This document shows, one piece after another, positions 32,286-40,902 of a DNA stretch of 64,000 nucleotides (position 1 is its first letter; each line of letters opens with the position of its first letter). The notes beneath the pieces were generated by a model. That model was not told where the DNA came from. It saw only the letters and a program-made list of their open reading frames with translations, and searched no databases. Source of the stretch: an uncultured Pelagibacteraceae bacterium (lineage in GTDB: Bacteria; Pseudomonadota; Alphaproteobacteria; Pelagibacterales; Pelagibacteraceae); contig CACHRI010000001.1 of the NCBI GenBank assembly GCA_902582155.1, positions 1 to 64,000 of the forward strand. Reading direction: 5' to 3'. A program made the position numbers and the translations under genes.

Positions 32286-33724
32286 ATTTTTTGATCGTAC
32301 TCTCCGATTTTACCAGTTTTTTGTAGTAAACCATCAATAAATTCAAAAATCTTTCTTTTACGATCATCAGATGTTGGGCTTTCTGTTACTACAACTAGCG
32401 AAGGTTTATTAGATGAAGCTCTTATTAAACCCCAAGATCCATCTTCTAAAGAAAATCTCACACCATTAACAGTTAAAACTTCTACAATTTTTTGATTATC
32501 AATTTTAATATTTTCCTTTTGAATTTTTTGAACCTTTTTTACCATATCATCAACAACTCCGTATTTTTCCTCATCTTTACAGAAGGGGGCCATAGTTGGA
32601 GTTTGATATGTATTTGGTAATTCTTTCATCAGCTCACTCATTTTTTTGTTTTGATTATTTAACAAATGACAAACCTGTATTGCAGAATTGATACCGTCAT
32701 CATAACCATATCCTAAAGGTTGATTAAAAAAGAAATGGCCACTTTTTTCAAAACCTGCCAACGCTTTTTCTGCATTCACTTTTCTTTTGATATGTGAGTG
32801 TCCCGTTTTCCAATAAATAGTTTTACATTGATTTTCTGTTAAAACTTTATCTTTTGAGTAAAGACCGGTAGATTTAACATCTACAATAAATTTGGAGTTT
32901 TTATGTCTTGGCGCTAGGTTTCTAGCAATCAATAAACCTATTTTATCGGAAAAAATTTCATTACCCTTTTCGTCAATCACTCCGCATCTATCTCCATCAC
33001 CATCAAAACCGAAACCTATATCAGCTTTGTTATCTTTAACAGCTTTAGAAATAGCATGAAGCATTTCTAAGTCTTCTGGGTTTGGATTGTATTTTGGAAA
33101 TGACCAGTCTAGTTTACAATCCAATTCTACTACATCACAACCTATGCCTCTTATAATATCTGGTGCAAAAATACCAGCTGTTCCATTTCCACAAGCGACT
33201 ACAGCTTTAATTTTTTTGTTAATTTTATTATTTTTGATTAAATCTTGTGTGTATACGTTTTTAAAGTCGTTAATTCTTTTCAAATTACCTTTACCTGATT
33301 TAAATTTATTATTAAGAACAATATCTTTTAACTCAGACATTTCCTCTGGAGCGTGCGTTAATCCTTTTTTGATTCCCATTTTTACTCCAGTCCAACCATT
33401 TTCGTTATGACTAGCTGTTATCATTGCTATTGCATCGGAGTTTAAATTAAACTGAGCGAAGTAAACCATTGGAGAAAGAGACAAACCAACATCTTCAACA
33501 TTGCAGCCTGTCGATAACAAACCTTCACTTAAAGCCATTTTAATTTTTTCACTGTATGACCTATAATCGTGACCAACTGTTACTCTTGGATTAATTTTTT
33601 TTGTATGGCCTATTATTTGAGTTCCTAGGCCTTTTCCTAAATTGGTGATTCCCTTTATATCGATGTCTTTTTCAAAGATCCATCGAGCATCGTATTCTCT
33701 AAAACCATTAGGATTGATTTTCAT
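32282..33724 (-). CDS. manB: phosphomannomutase/phosphoglucomutase
   Basis: Interconverts hexose-6- and hexose-1-phosphates. The 480-residue alpha-D-phosphohexomutase has FREYDARWIF at the N-terminus, VGHDYRSYS near 49-57, the catalytic phosphoserine loop MITASHNENGWTGVK near 101-115, the metal-binding loop GFGFDGDGDRCGV near 236-248, the sugar-binding KSGHFFFN region near 329-336, and a C-terminal phosphate-binding block EDGSWGLIRASSNKP. This would feed mannose-1-phosphate for GDP-mannose (gmd) and glucose-1-phosphate for dTDP-glucose (rfbA) in the glycan island. Stop interlocks with the transporter gene stop. Confidence 0.9.
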   Translation of the reverse strand: MKINPNGFREYDARWIFEKDIDIKGITNLGKGLGTQIIGHTKKINPRVTVGHDYRSYSEKIKMALSEGLLSTGCNVEDVGLSLSPMVYFAQFNLNSDAIAMITASHNENGWTGVKMGIKKGLTHAPEEMSELKDIVLNNKFKSGKGNLKRINDFKNVYTQDLIKNNKINKKIKAVVACGNGTAGIFAPDIIRGIGCDVVELDCKLDWSFPKYNPNPEDLEMLHAISKAVKDNKADIGFGFDGDGDRCGVIDEKGNEIFSDKIGLLIARNLAPRHKNSKFIVDVKSTGLYSKDKVLTENQCKTIYWKTGHSHIKRKVNAEKALAGFEKSGHFFFNQPLGYGYDDGINSAIQVCHLLNNQNKKMSELMKELPNTYQTPTMAPFCKDEEKYGVVDDMVKKVQKIQKENIKIDNQKIVEVLTVNGVRFSLEDGSWGLIRASSNKPSLVVVTESPTSDDRKRKIFEFIDGLLQKTGKIGEYDQKI

Positions 33725-33787
33725 GAGCTATAAATACTAGAGAATAAAGGCATTTGTTATTAAATGTTTATTAACAAAATTTTCCAC

Positions 33788-33816
33788 TTGCAAAAATAAT
33801 CAGATGTTCTTATAAT
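33788..33816 (+). promoter_or_regulatory. sigma-70-type promoter for nrdAB
   Basis: TTGCAA (33788-33793) followed after exactly 17 bases by a perfect TATAAT (33811-33816). Transcription would start near 33823, just before the two NrdR-like boxes and about 90 bases before the nrdA ATG. A second, weaker pair TTGATT (33823-33828) with TATTAA (33845-33850) overlaps the first box. Confidence 0.6.
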
Positions 33817-33829
33817 GTTCTATTGATTT

Positions 33830-33877
33830 TGATGTTATATAGTATATTAACATAAATGTAACACAACATATAGTTGT
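33830..33877 (+). promoter_or_regulatory. tandem NrdR-box-like operator upstream of nrdA
   Basis: Two sites carry an identical core ATATAGT at 33837-33843 and 33868-33874, exactly 31 bases apart, three helical turns. The downstream site is a good match to the NrdR consensus with inverted arms ACAAC and GTTGT around ATATA (33863-33877); the upstream site keeps mainly the core. Paired boxes at this spacing are the known NrdR arrangement before ribonucleotide reductase genes. The nrdR gene is not in the window. Confidence 0.6.
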
Positions 33878-33911
33878 TTATTAACATTTAAACAGTAAAA
33901 CAAGTAAAAAT

Positions 33912-35861
33912 ATGAGTAAAAACGTATCTTTGGCAATAAAAAAAGCTATGGGCAACATAAGCCAGTTGAACCAAAATGATCTATCTATTAATGGGCCTAA
34001 AAAACCAGATTTATTTTCTCTATCAGGGGAGACAGAGCTATTTCAAAACGAAAAAGGCATTACAATAAAAATTGATAGATCAAGAGATGCCAACCTAACA
34101 GATTTTGGTCGTGCAACTTTAACAGACAGATATTTAGGTCAGAATGAATCATTTCAAGATCTATTCGCCAGAGTAGCAAGCACATATGCTGATGACAATC
34201 TTCACGCTCAAAGACTTTATAACTACATTAGTAACCTTTGGTTCATGCCAGCTACACCAGTGCTTTCAAACGGAGGTACAGAGAGAGGTTTACCGATTTC
34301 ATGTTTTTTAAACGAGGCAGGCGATAGTTTAGAGGGCATACTTGGTCTATGGAGCGAAAACGTTTGGCTAGCTGCCAGAGGAGGCGGCATAGGAAGTTAT
34401 TGGGGCAACCTAAGATCAATTGGTGAAAAAATTGGTAAGGTTGGTAAAACTTCTGGGATTATACCTTTTATAAAAGTTATGGACTCTTTAACATTAGCTA
34501 TTAGTCAAGGATCACTAAGAAGAGGCTCAGCAGCTTGTTATCTTCCAATTGATCATCCTGAAATTGAAGAGTTTATTGAAATGAGAAGGCCTACCGGAGG
34601 AGATGTAAACAGAAGATCTTTAAATCTACATCACGGAGTTCTAGTCACAGATGATTTTATGAGGGCAGTTGAAACCGATGGCCAGTGGGCACTAAGAAGT
34701 CCAAAGGATGGAACTGTACAATCGACTATACCAGCAAGAAATTTATGGATAAGATTACTAACGGCTAGAGTTGAAACAGGTGAGCCCTATATAATTTACA
34801 TAGATACAGTTAACAGACAAATTCCTCAACATCACAAATTGGCTGGATTGAAAGTTAAAACATCAAATTTATGCAGCGAAATTACGTTGCCAACTGGTTT
34901 AGATAATACTGGAAGAGAAAGAACAGCTGTTTGTTGTTTGTCTTCTTTAAATATTGAAAAATATGATGAATGGAAAGACGATAAAATATTTATAGAAGAT
35001 GTGATGAGATTTTTAGATAACGTAATGTCAGATTTTATAAATAGAGCTCCTGATAGTTTTAGCAATGCAAAATATTCCGCTATGAGAGAAAGAAGTGTAG
35101 GATTAGGTGTTATGGGTTTACATTCTTTTTTCCAACAAAAAAACATTCCTTTTGGATCAGTGATGAGCAAAGTATGGAATCAAAAAATCTTTAAACATAT
35201 TCAGGAAAAAGCCGACCTAGCTTCTGTTAAATTGGCAGAGGAAAGAGGAGCATGTCCTGATGCTGAAGAGTATGGCATAAAGGAGAGATTTTCTAACAAG
35301 ACCGCAATAGCTCCAACTGCTTCCATTTCAGTCATTTGTGGAGGCGCCTCTCCTGGAATTGAACCAATTGCCGCGAATAGTTACACTCATAAAACTTTGT
35401 CAGGCTCATTCAATGTAAGAAATAAATATTTGGCTAAAATTTTAGAAAAACATGGAAAGAACGACGACGAGACTTGGTCCACAATTACAACTAATCAAGG
35501 ATCCGTTTCGCATTTAGATTTTTTAACAGATATTGAGAAAGATACTTTTAAGACAGCTTTTGAGATAGATCAAAGATGGATAGTTGAACTTGGAGCAGAC
35601 AGAACACCAAATATATCTCAAGCTCAATCTATAAATGTTTTTGTTCCAGCAGATATTCATAAAAAAGATTTGCACCAAATACATTTTCAAGCGTGGAAAA
35701 AAGGATTGAAGAGTCTGTACTATTGCAGATCAAAATCAATACAAAGAGCCGAAAACGTTAACACTGGATCTTCAACAGATGTGACAAGAAACGTTTATAA
35801 AGCTAACGAAGAATCAAATAATGAAGAAAACAAATACGAGGAGTGTTTATCATGTCAGTAG
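33912..35861 (+). CDS. nrdA: ribonucleoside-diphosphate reductase, alpha subunit (class I), lacking the ATP-cone
   Basis: Catalytic subunit that reduces NDPs to dNDPs. The 649 residues include ATPVLSNGGTERGLPISCF near 115-133, RGGGIGSYWGN near 156, LRRGSAACYLPIDHPEI, the active-site stretch NLCSEITLPTG with its N-C-E triad, ERSVGLGVMGLHSFFQ, IAPTASISVICGGASPGIEP, and a C-terminal redox CLSC pair three residues from the end. The protein starts with the catalytic domain after only about 60 less conserved residues: no N-terminal ATP-cone (about 90 residues with VVKRDG) is seen, so overall dATP inhibition through a cone is not expected. Overlaps nrdB by 10 bases. Confidence 0.93.
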   Translation: MSKNVSLAIKKAMGNISQLNQNDLSINGPKKPDLFSLSGETELFQNEKGITIKIDRSRDANLTDFGRATLTDRYLGQNESFQDLFARVASTYADDNLHAQRLYNYISNLWFMPATPVLSNGGTERGLPISCFLNEAGDSLEGILGLWSENVWLAARGGGIGSYWGNLRSIGEKIGKVGKTSGIIPFIKVMDSLTLAISQGSLRRGSAACYLPIDHPEIEEFIEMRRPTGGDVNRRSLNLHHGVLVTDDFMRAVETDGQWALRSPKDGTVQSTIPARNLWIRLLTARVETGEPYIIYIDTVNRQIPQHHKLAGLKVKTSNLCSEITLPTGLDNTGRERTAVCCLSSLNIEKYDEWKDDKIFIEDVMRFLDNVMSDFINRAPDSFSNAKYSAMRERSVGLGVMGLHSFFQQKNIPFGSVMSKVWNQKIFKHIQEKADLASVKLAEERGACPDAEEYGIKERFSNKTAIAPTASISVICGGASPGIEPIAANSYTHKTLSGSFNVRNKYLAKILEKHGKNDDETWSTITTNQGSVSHLDFLTDIEKDTFKTAFEIDQRWIVELGADRTPNISQAQSINVFVPADIHKKDLHQIHFQAWKKGLKSLYYCRSKSIQRAENVNTGSSTDVTRNVYKANEESNNEENKYEECLSCQ

Positions 35862-36859
35862 CAAAAGAAAATACAAAGAAAATCATAGAGCCAAAAAAAA
35901 TGGGATTATTGGTAGAAAATCCAGTTTATAAACCGTTTAGATATCCATGGTGTTACGACGCATGGCTAACTCAACAAAGAATTCATTGGTTGCCTGAAGA
36001 AGTTCCACTAGGAGACGACGTAAGAGATTGGCAAAAAAACCTGTCTCAACCAGAGAAAAATTTAGTTACACAAATTTTTAGATTCTTTACTCAGGCAGAT
36101 GTTGAAGTTAACAATTGTTATTTAAGGCATTACACAACTGTTTTTAAGCCTACAGAAGTATTAATGATGATGACTGCTTTTGCATCGATGGAGACAGTGC
36201 ACGTAGCCGCATACTCACATTTACTAGACACAATAGGCATGCCGGAGTCTGAATATTCTGCTTTCATGAAATATAAAGAAATGAAAGATAAATACGATTA
36301 CATGCAAGGTTTCAATGTTAATTCAAAAGAAGACATTGCTAAAACTGTAGCTGTCTTTAGTGCTTTCACAGAGGGGTTACAATTATTTGCTAGTTTTGCA
36401 ATTCTTTTAAATTTTCCAAGACATAATAAGCTTAAAGGTATGGGTCAGATAGTTACTTGGTCTGTTAGAGACGAAACTCTCCATTGCAATTCAATGATTA
36501 GAATATTTAAAGAGTTTATTAAAGAAAATCCTGAAATCTGGACACCCCAATTAAAAAAAGAACTCTACGAAGCTTGTAGAACTATTATTGAGCACGAAGA
36601 TGCTTTTATTGATTTAGCATTTGAAATGGGTCCAATGCAAGGTTTAACAGCTCAAGAAGTTAAAGATTATATTAGATTTATTGGAAACAGACGTTTAGTT
36701 CAATTAGGATTAGAACCTATTTATGACATCAAAAAGAATCCATTAACATGGTTAGACACTATGCTTAATGCGGTAGAACACATGAACTTTTTTGAAGGTA
36801 GAGCCACAGAATATTCTAAAGCTTCAACTAAGGGATCGTGGGTTGATGCGTTCTCCTAA
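35852..36859 (+). CDS. nrdB: ribonucleoside-diphosphate reductase, beta subunit (class I, tyrosyl radical type)
   Basis: Di-metal radical-generating partner of NrdA, 335 residues from the ATG at 35852, which has a good ribosome-binding site (GAGGAG) inside the end of nrdA. Metal ligands can be traced: the acidic residue in FTQADVEVNN, the Glu and His in ASMETVHVAAYSHLL, Glu in FTEGLQLFASF, and Glu and His in VRDETLHCNSM. The radical-bearing Tyr is present seven residues after the first ligand Glu (ETVHVAAY). The C-terminal tail keeps a Tyr (ATEYSKAS) in the place used for radical transfer. No ATP-cone is attached. Confidence 0.94.
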   Translation: MSVAKENTKKIIEPKKMGLLVENPVYKPFRYPWCYDAWLTQQRIHWLPEEVPLGDDVRDWQKNLSQPEKNLVTQIFRFFTQADVEVNNCYLRHYTTVFKPTEVLMMMTAFASMETVHVAAYSHLLDTIGMPESEYSAFMKYKEMKDKYDYMQGFNVNSKEDIAKTVAVFSAFTEGLQLFASFAILLNFPRHNKLKGMGQIVTWSVRDETLHCNSMIRIFKEFIKENPEIWTPQLKKELYEACRTIIEHEDAFIDLAFEMGPMQGLTAQEVKDYIRFIGNRRLVQLGLEPIYDIKKNPLTWLDTMLNAVEHMNFFEGRATEYSKASTKGSWVDAFS

Positions 36860-36865
36860 AATTTA

Positions 36866-37510
36866 TTGAATTTCAAATTCAAAAAATATTGGCGAAAAAC
36901 TGGGTTAAGTCCTAAGTGGGGAAATAAATTAATAGAAATAATTTATGAAAAAAAACCTCATCACTTTTTGGAGATAGGTGTTTTTTGCGGCGTCACCTCG
37001 AGAAATATCTGTGAATTTTTAAATTTAATTCATAATGGTAACTTTACTTATACTGGTATAGATCTCTTTGGCAATGAAAGTGATGATAATAACGAAAAGA
37101 AACCAGTATATATAAAGCATCAAAAATTTTCTAATCCTCTAAAACATCTTTACTACAACTTGATAATCAATGAAAATTTAAATTCTCTTGAAAGTGTAAA
37201 AAAATTTTTAATAAATTTTGATGATCAAGTTACCCTTTATAAAGGAAATTCTAACAAAGTGCTTAAAAATTTAAATATTGAGAAAATTGATTTTGCTTTT
37301 ATTGATGGTGGCCATAGTTATGAAACAACACTAAATGATATTGAAATTGTTCATCAAAATATGAAAGGTAAGAAGGGAACAATTGTCTGTGACGATTACC
37401 AAGATGCTTCATATATAACTGATGTTAAGAAAGCTATTGATTATTATGTTAAAAAAGAAAATTTGTCTTTAAGGATAATAGACGGCAAGTTTGCAGTAAT
37501 CGAATTTTAA
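36866..37510 (+). CDS. class I SAM-dependent methyltransferase (Methyltransf_24 type)
   Basis: A 214-residue protein with a Rossmann-type SAM site: HHFLEIGVFCGVTSRNI near residues 31-47, TYTGIDLFGNESD near 61-73, and KIDFAFIDGGHSYETTLNDIE near 137-157, where D-G-x-H-x-Y is the conserved block of methyltransferase family 24, a group common in glycan and small-molecule clusters. It starts with TTG at 36866, 6 bases after nrdB, with no in-frame ATG until near the C-terminus. Substrate unknown; its place behind nrdAB may be mere gene packing. It ends directly against the prpC stop on the other strand. Confidence 0.7.
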   Translation: MNFKFKKYWRKTGLSPKWGNKLIEIIYEKKPHHFLEIGVFCGVTSRNICEFLNLIHNGNFTYTGIDLFGNESDDNNEKKPVYIKHQKFSNPLKHLYYNLIINENLNSLESVKKFLINFDDQVTLYKGNSNKVLKNLNIEKIDFAFIDGGHSYETTLNDIEIVHQNMKGKKGTIVCDDYQDASYITDVKKAIDYYVKKENLSLRIIDGKFAVIEF

Positions 37511-38635
37511 TTATCTTTGATTTAACAACATCACTTCTCTAACCTCTTGTCCTTTATATTTTGATAGAGGCCTAATCAATTTGTTTGAAGCATGTTGTTC
37601 CATTATATGAGCTGACCAACCTGTAATTCTAGACATTACAAATATGGGAGTATAAAAGTCTATATCTATTCCCATCATGTAATAAGTGGGTCCGCATGGA
37701 AAATCTACATTAGGGTGTATATTCTTTTTCTCTAACATAACCTTTTCTAATATTTCGTATATTTGAGTATATTTCTCTTTTTTTAAAAGCTTTGCCACTT
37801 TAAACATATAATGTTTCATAGTAGGCACTCTCGAATCTCCAGTTCTATAAACTCTGTGACCAAATCCCATAATAACCTTTTTCTTATCTAATGCATTTTC
37901 AATCCAAGCTTTAGCTTTTTCAGGTTTTTTTATTTCTTTCATCATGTGCATTACGGCTTCGTTAGCTCCACCGTGCAAAGGACCTTTAAGTGAGGCTATC
38001 GCACCTGTAATAGCACCGTGTAAATCAGATAAGCTACTTGTAATCGTTCTAGCAGTGAAGGTCGAAACATTAAAACTATGTTCAGCATAAAGAATTAGAG
38101 AAATATCAAAAGCTCTAACAATTTCTTTGTCAGGGACTTTATTAAACATCATTTTGAAAAAATTTTGTGAAAATGATAATTTTTTGTCTGGGGAAATAAT
38201 TTTTTTACCTTTTCGATACCTAAAATAGGCCGCAACTGCTGTAGGCGTCTTCGCAAAAATTCTCATTGCTTTTCTCATGTTGGCTTTAGGAGAGTTATCT
38301 TTTGTGTCTTTATCCTCTAGAGCCATCAAACTTACACAAGTTCTAATAACATCCATAGGATGTGCGGTCTTTGGCATTTTTTGAATATCATTTAAAATAT
38401 GTTTTGAAAGTTTTCTCTCTGATCTTTCATCTTTAATAAATTTTTTTAATTGTTTTTTATTTGGTAATTCTCCGTGTAAAACTAAGTAGGCTACCTCCTC
38501 AAAATCACATTTGTCACATAATTCTTGAACCGTATAACCCCTGTAAGTAAGCGTACTCAATTCTGGAACAACGTGTGATATCGTAGTTTCATCAACTACT
38601 ATTCCTAATAAACCTTTTTTAATCTCTTCACTCAT
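37511..38635 (-). CDS. prpC: 2-methylcitrate synthase (citrate synthase family)
   Basis: Condenses propionyl-CoA with oxaloacetate to 2-methylcitrate. At 374 residues it has the short citrate synthase form, with LTYRGYTVQELCDKCDFEEVAYLVLHGELP near 28-57, GAIASLKGPLHGGANEAVM near 209-227 with the first catalytic His, VIMGFGHRVYRTGDSR near 254-269 with the second, and NIHPNVDFPCGPTYYMMG near 306-323 with the catalytic Asp. Adjacent prpB (one-base overlap TAATG) decides for methylcitrate rather than citrate synthase. Confidence 0.9.
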   Translation of the reverse strand: MSEEIKKGLLGIVVDETTISHVVPELSTLTYRGYTVQELCDKCDFEEVAYLVLHGELPNKKQLKKFIKDERSERKLSKHILNDIQKMPKTAHPMDVIRTCVSLMALEDKDTKDNSPKANMRKAMRIFAKTPTAVAAYFRYRKGKKIISPDKKLSFSQNFFKMMFNKVPDKEIVRAFDISLILYAEHSFNVSTFTARTITSSLSDLHGAITGAIASLKGPLHGGANEAVMHMMKEIKKPEKAKAWIENALDKKKVIMGFGHRVYRTGDSRVPTMKHYMFKVAKLLKKEKYTQIYEILEKVMLEKKNIHPNVDFPCGPTYYMMGIDIDFYTPIFVMSRITGWSAHIMEQHASNKLIRPLSKYKGQEVREVMLLNQR

Positions 38636-39531
38636 TATTCATGCCCCTCAGTAGAAAAATCTGTAATTTTCTTATCCGGCGTATTGTATTTCTCATATTC
38701 TACGAGCTCATACAACCTTTTTCTAGTCTGCATTTTGTCTATTATATTATTTTGGTGACCATCTTTAAAAATAGATTTCAGACCTTCTTCCGCACTTTTC
38801 ATTGCTAATCTTTGAGTTGTTACTGGATAAATAACTAAATTGTATCCTAAATTTTCCAGTTGTTTTTTATCTAATAATTTTGATTTACCAAATTCAGTCA
38901 TATTGGCTAGCAAATAGCCTTTTGAATTTTTTCTTACTTTCTCAAATTCTTTCTCATCTTTTAAAGCTTCTGGGAATATCATATCAGCACCTGCACCTTC
39001 ATATGCTTTAATTCGATTAATTGTTTTGTCCAAACCTTCAACCGTATTTGCATCTGTTCTAGCAATAATTAAAAAGTTTTTATCTTTTCTTGATTTGACA
39101 CATTCTTCAATTTTTTTAACCATTTCCTCTATAGAAATAAGTTCTTTATTATCTAAATGACCACACCTTTTTTCGGCAACTTGATCTTCAAGATGACAAC
39201 CAGCCAAACCTTTACCTTCAAAAACTTCAATTGTCTTTTTACAGTTGCCAAAACCCGTATCAATATCAACTATCGTAGGTAAATCTGTAACCCTTGCTAT
39301 TTGAGAGCTTCTATAGCTCACCTGTTCTAATGATGTTAGACCAATGTCCGGCAGCCCTAAGTCATTTGACATTACTCCACCAGAAACATAGACACCATCG
39401 AAACCAATTTCAGCAATTAATTTTGCACATAGAGGATTATAAGCACCTGGAAATCTCAATAATTTTTTTGATTGTAATTTATTTATTAAGTTAGATCTTT
39501 TTTCTGGTACTGTTTTTTTTGTAAAGTGCAT
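38635..39531 (-). CDS. prpB: 2-methylisocitrate lyase
   Basis: Splits 2-methylisocitrate into pyruvate and succinate. The 298-residue PEP-mutase/ICL-fold protein has FPGAYNPLCAKLIAEIGFDGVYVSGG near 28-53, TIVDIDTGFGN near 85-95 with metal-binding Asp, HLEDQVAEKRCGHLDNK near 114-130 with the catalytic KRCGH loop, and IIARTDANTVEGLD near 154-167. First in the prpB-prpC unit. No 2-methylcitrate dehydratase (prpD or acnD/prpF) lies next to it, so that step must be supplied from elsewhere. Confidence 0.93.
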   Translation of the reverse strand: MHFTKKTVPEKRSNLINKLQSKKLLRFPGAYNPLCAKLIAEIGFDGVYVSGGVMSNDLGLPDIGLTSLEQVSYRSSQIARVTDLPTIVDIDTGFGNCKKTIEVFEGKGLAGCHLEDQVAEKRCGHLDNKELISIEEMVKKIEECVKSRKDKNFLIIARTDANTVEGLDKTINRIKAYEGAGADMIFPEALKDEKEFEKVRKNSKGYLLANMTEFGKSKLLDKKQLENLGYNLVIYPVTTQRLAMKSAEEGLKSIFKDGHQNNIIDKMQTRKRLYELVEYEKYNTPDKKITDFSTEGHE

Positions 39532-39572
39532 TTGCCAAAATGTATATTAGAGCAGAGTATAAAAATCAAAGA

Positions 39573-40172
39573 TTATTTAAGTAAAATAAATAAGCCTGTT
39601 AAAATTAGCAATATTGCAAGTAAATATTCGATTGTTTTTTTAATTCTCAAATTTGTAACAAATTTTCTTAAACCACTACCAAATAAAGCCCAAACACATA
39701 TTGATGGAAAGCATATTACTGCCGCAGTAATTGTAACAAATGCAACACCTATAAAAATATTTTCTTCAGTAGGAAAAAAACCTGAAGCAACGGTTACAGC
39801 TATTGACCACGCTTTAGGATTTACAAATTGAAAAAAAGAAGCCTCATAAAATTTTAGAGGCCTACCTGTTTCTTTTTGTATCATACTAAAAGAACCGATC
39901 ATTGTTTTAGCTAGATAAATTAAATATAAAAAACATAAGATTTTCATATAAAATTGAACCTGAGGGTAAACTAAAAATAAATTTGCTAAACCAAAACAGG
40001 TTAATCCTATTTGAAATATATGACCAAGTGGAATTCCTATTACGTGAGGCAAGGTTCTAAAAAAACCAAATTTTAATCCAGAGGCAGTTAACATAGCATT
40101 ATTCGGGCCGGGGGTTATAAACATAGTAAAATAAAAAGTTGCTAACGCCGAGAATAGGGCAAAAGTTATCAT
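39573..40172 (-). CDS. LysE/RhtB-family amino acid exporter
   Basis: Membrane protein of 199 residues with about six hydrophobic segments. ITPGPNNAMLTASGLKFGFFRTLPHVIGIPLGH near 20-52 is the LysE-family signature with the conserved P-G-P and G motifs, and FVNPKAWSIAVTVASGF near 110-126 is the second conserved block. These carriers export amino acids such as lysine, threonine, homoserine or leucine; the substrate here is not known. Its start overlaps the end of the HAD phosphatase gene by 4 bases (ATGA). Confidence 0.88.
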   Translation of the reverse strand: MITFALFSALATFYFTMFITPGPNNAMLTASGLKFGFFRTLPHVIGIPLGHIFQIGLTCFGLANLFLVYPQVQFYMKILCFLYLIYLAKTMIGSFSMIQKETGRPLKFYEASFFQFVNPKAWSIAVTVASGFFPTEENIFIGVAFVTITAAVICFPSICVWALFGSGLRKFVTNLRIKKTIEYLLAILLILTGLFILLK

Positions 40173-40831
40173 AAATATTTTTCTATGACTTTTTCGAAAC
40201 CTATAAAATCTGAAATTAAAGCGTCATGCTTAATTTCATTTTCAGATTTTTCTGTGTAGCCATCTTTTACTAAAATAAAAGGTAATTTAGCATTGTGTGC
40301 AGACATTTCATCAACTTCACTGTCACCAATCATTATTGTTTTATTTAAATCTCCACCAATAATTTCAACGACATCTGTTAAATGCCTAGGATCAGGTTTG
40401 TTAAAAGCAAAAGTATCCGATCCCGCAACATATCCAAAATACTTGTAAATATCTAATTTCTTCAATAAATCTATTGCTAAACGCTCTTGTTTATTTGTAC
40501 AAACGGCCATTGAAATATTTTTATTTTTTGCCCAATCTAAAAATTTAACTAGTCCCTTTAATGGCTTACTATACTTATCAATATTCTTAGCATAAAAATC
40601 AATAAATTCCTTGGTCATTGCTTTTTTAGTTTCCTCATTTTTAATTTCTTCTTTAAAGGATCTTTGCATCATTACCCATGCACCTTTACCAGCCAGTGAT
40701 TTTATATCTTCCATTTTTTTTTCTTCAAAACCAAATTTTCTCATTACGTGGTTATGTGCAGACATTAAATCCGGGGCGGTGTTAACAATTGTTCCGTCTA
40801 GATCGAATAAAATGGTTAGGTTTTGAGTCAT
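40169..40831 (-). CDS. gph: HAD-family phosphatase, phosphoglycolate phosphatase-like
   Basis: A 220-residue haloacid-dehalogenase phosphatase. Motif I LFDLDGTIVNTAPDL is at residues 8-22, motif II in MAVCTNKQE near 108-116, motif III Lys in FAFNKPDPRHL near 141-151, and motif IV IMIGDSEVDEMSAHNA near 167-182. The cap domain (about 20-90) with LAGKGAWVMMQRSF fits the Gph/PGP group that clears 2-phosphoglycolate, although other small phosphates are possible. Divergent from the GlmU-domain gene by 71 bases. Confidence 0.85.
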   Translation of the reverse strand: MTQNLTILFDLDGTIVNTAPDLMSAHNHVMRKFGFEEKKMEDIKSLAGKGAWVMMQRSFKEEIKNEETKKAMTKEFIDFYAKNIDKYSKPLKGLVKFLDWAKNKNISMAVCTNKQERLAIDLLKKLDIYKYFGYVAGSDTFAFNKPDPRHLTDVVEIIGGDLNKTIMIGDSEVDEMSAHNAKLPFILVKDGYTEKSENEIKHDALISDFIGFEKVIEKYL

Positions 40832-40902
40832 TTTTTAAAGTTTTAAAAAGAAATATTTTGTGACTTATTTATAATCCATTTCTAATGTAAAGAGAACTTT
40901 TT

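Noticed and set aside
39526-39831. Plus-strand open frame of 101 codons over the LysE gene end
   Set aside because: Antisense to a well-supported LysE-family frame; no motif of its own.
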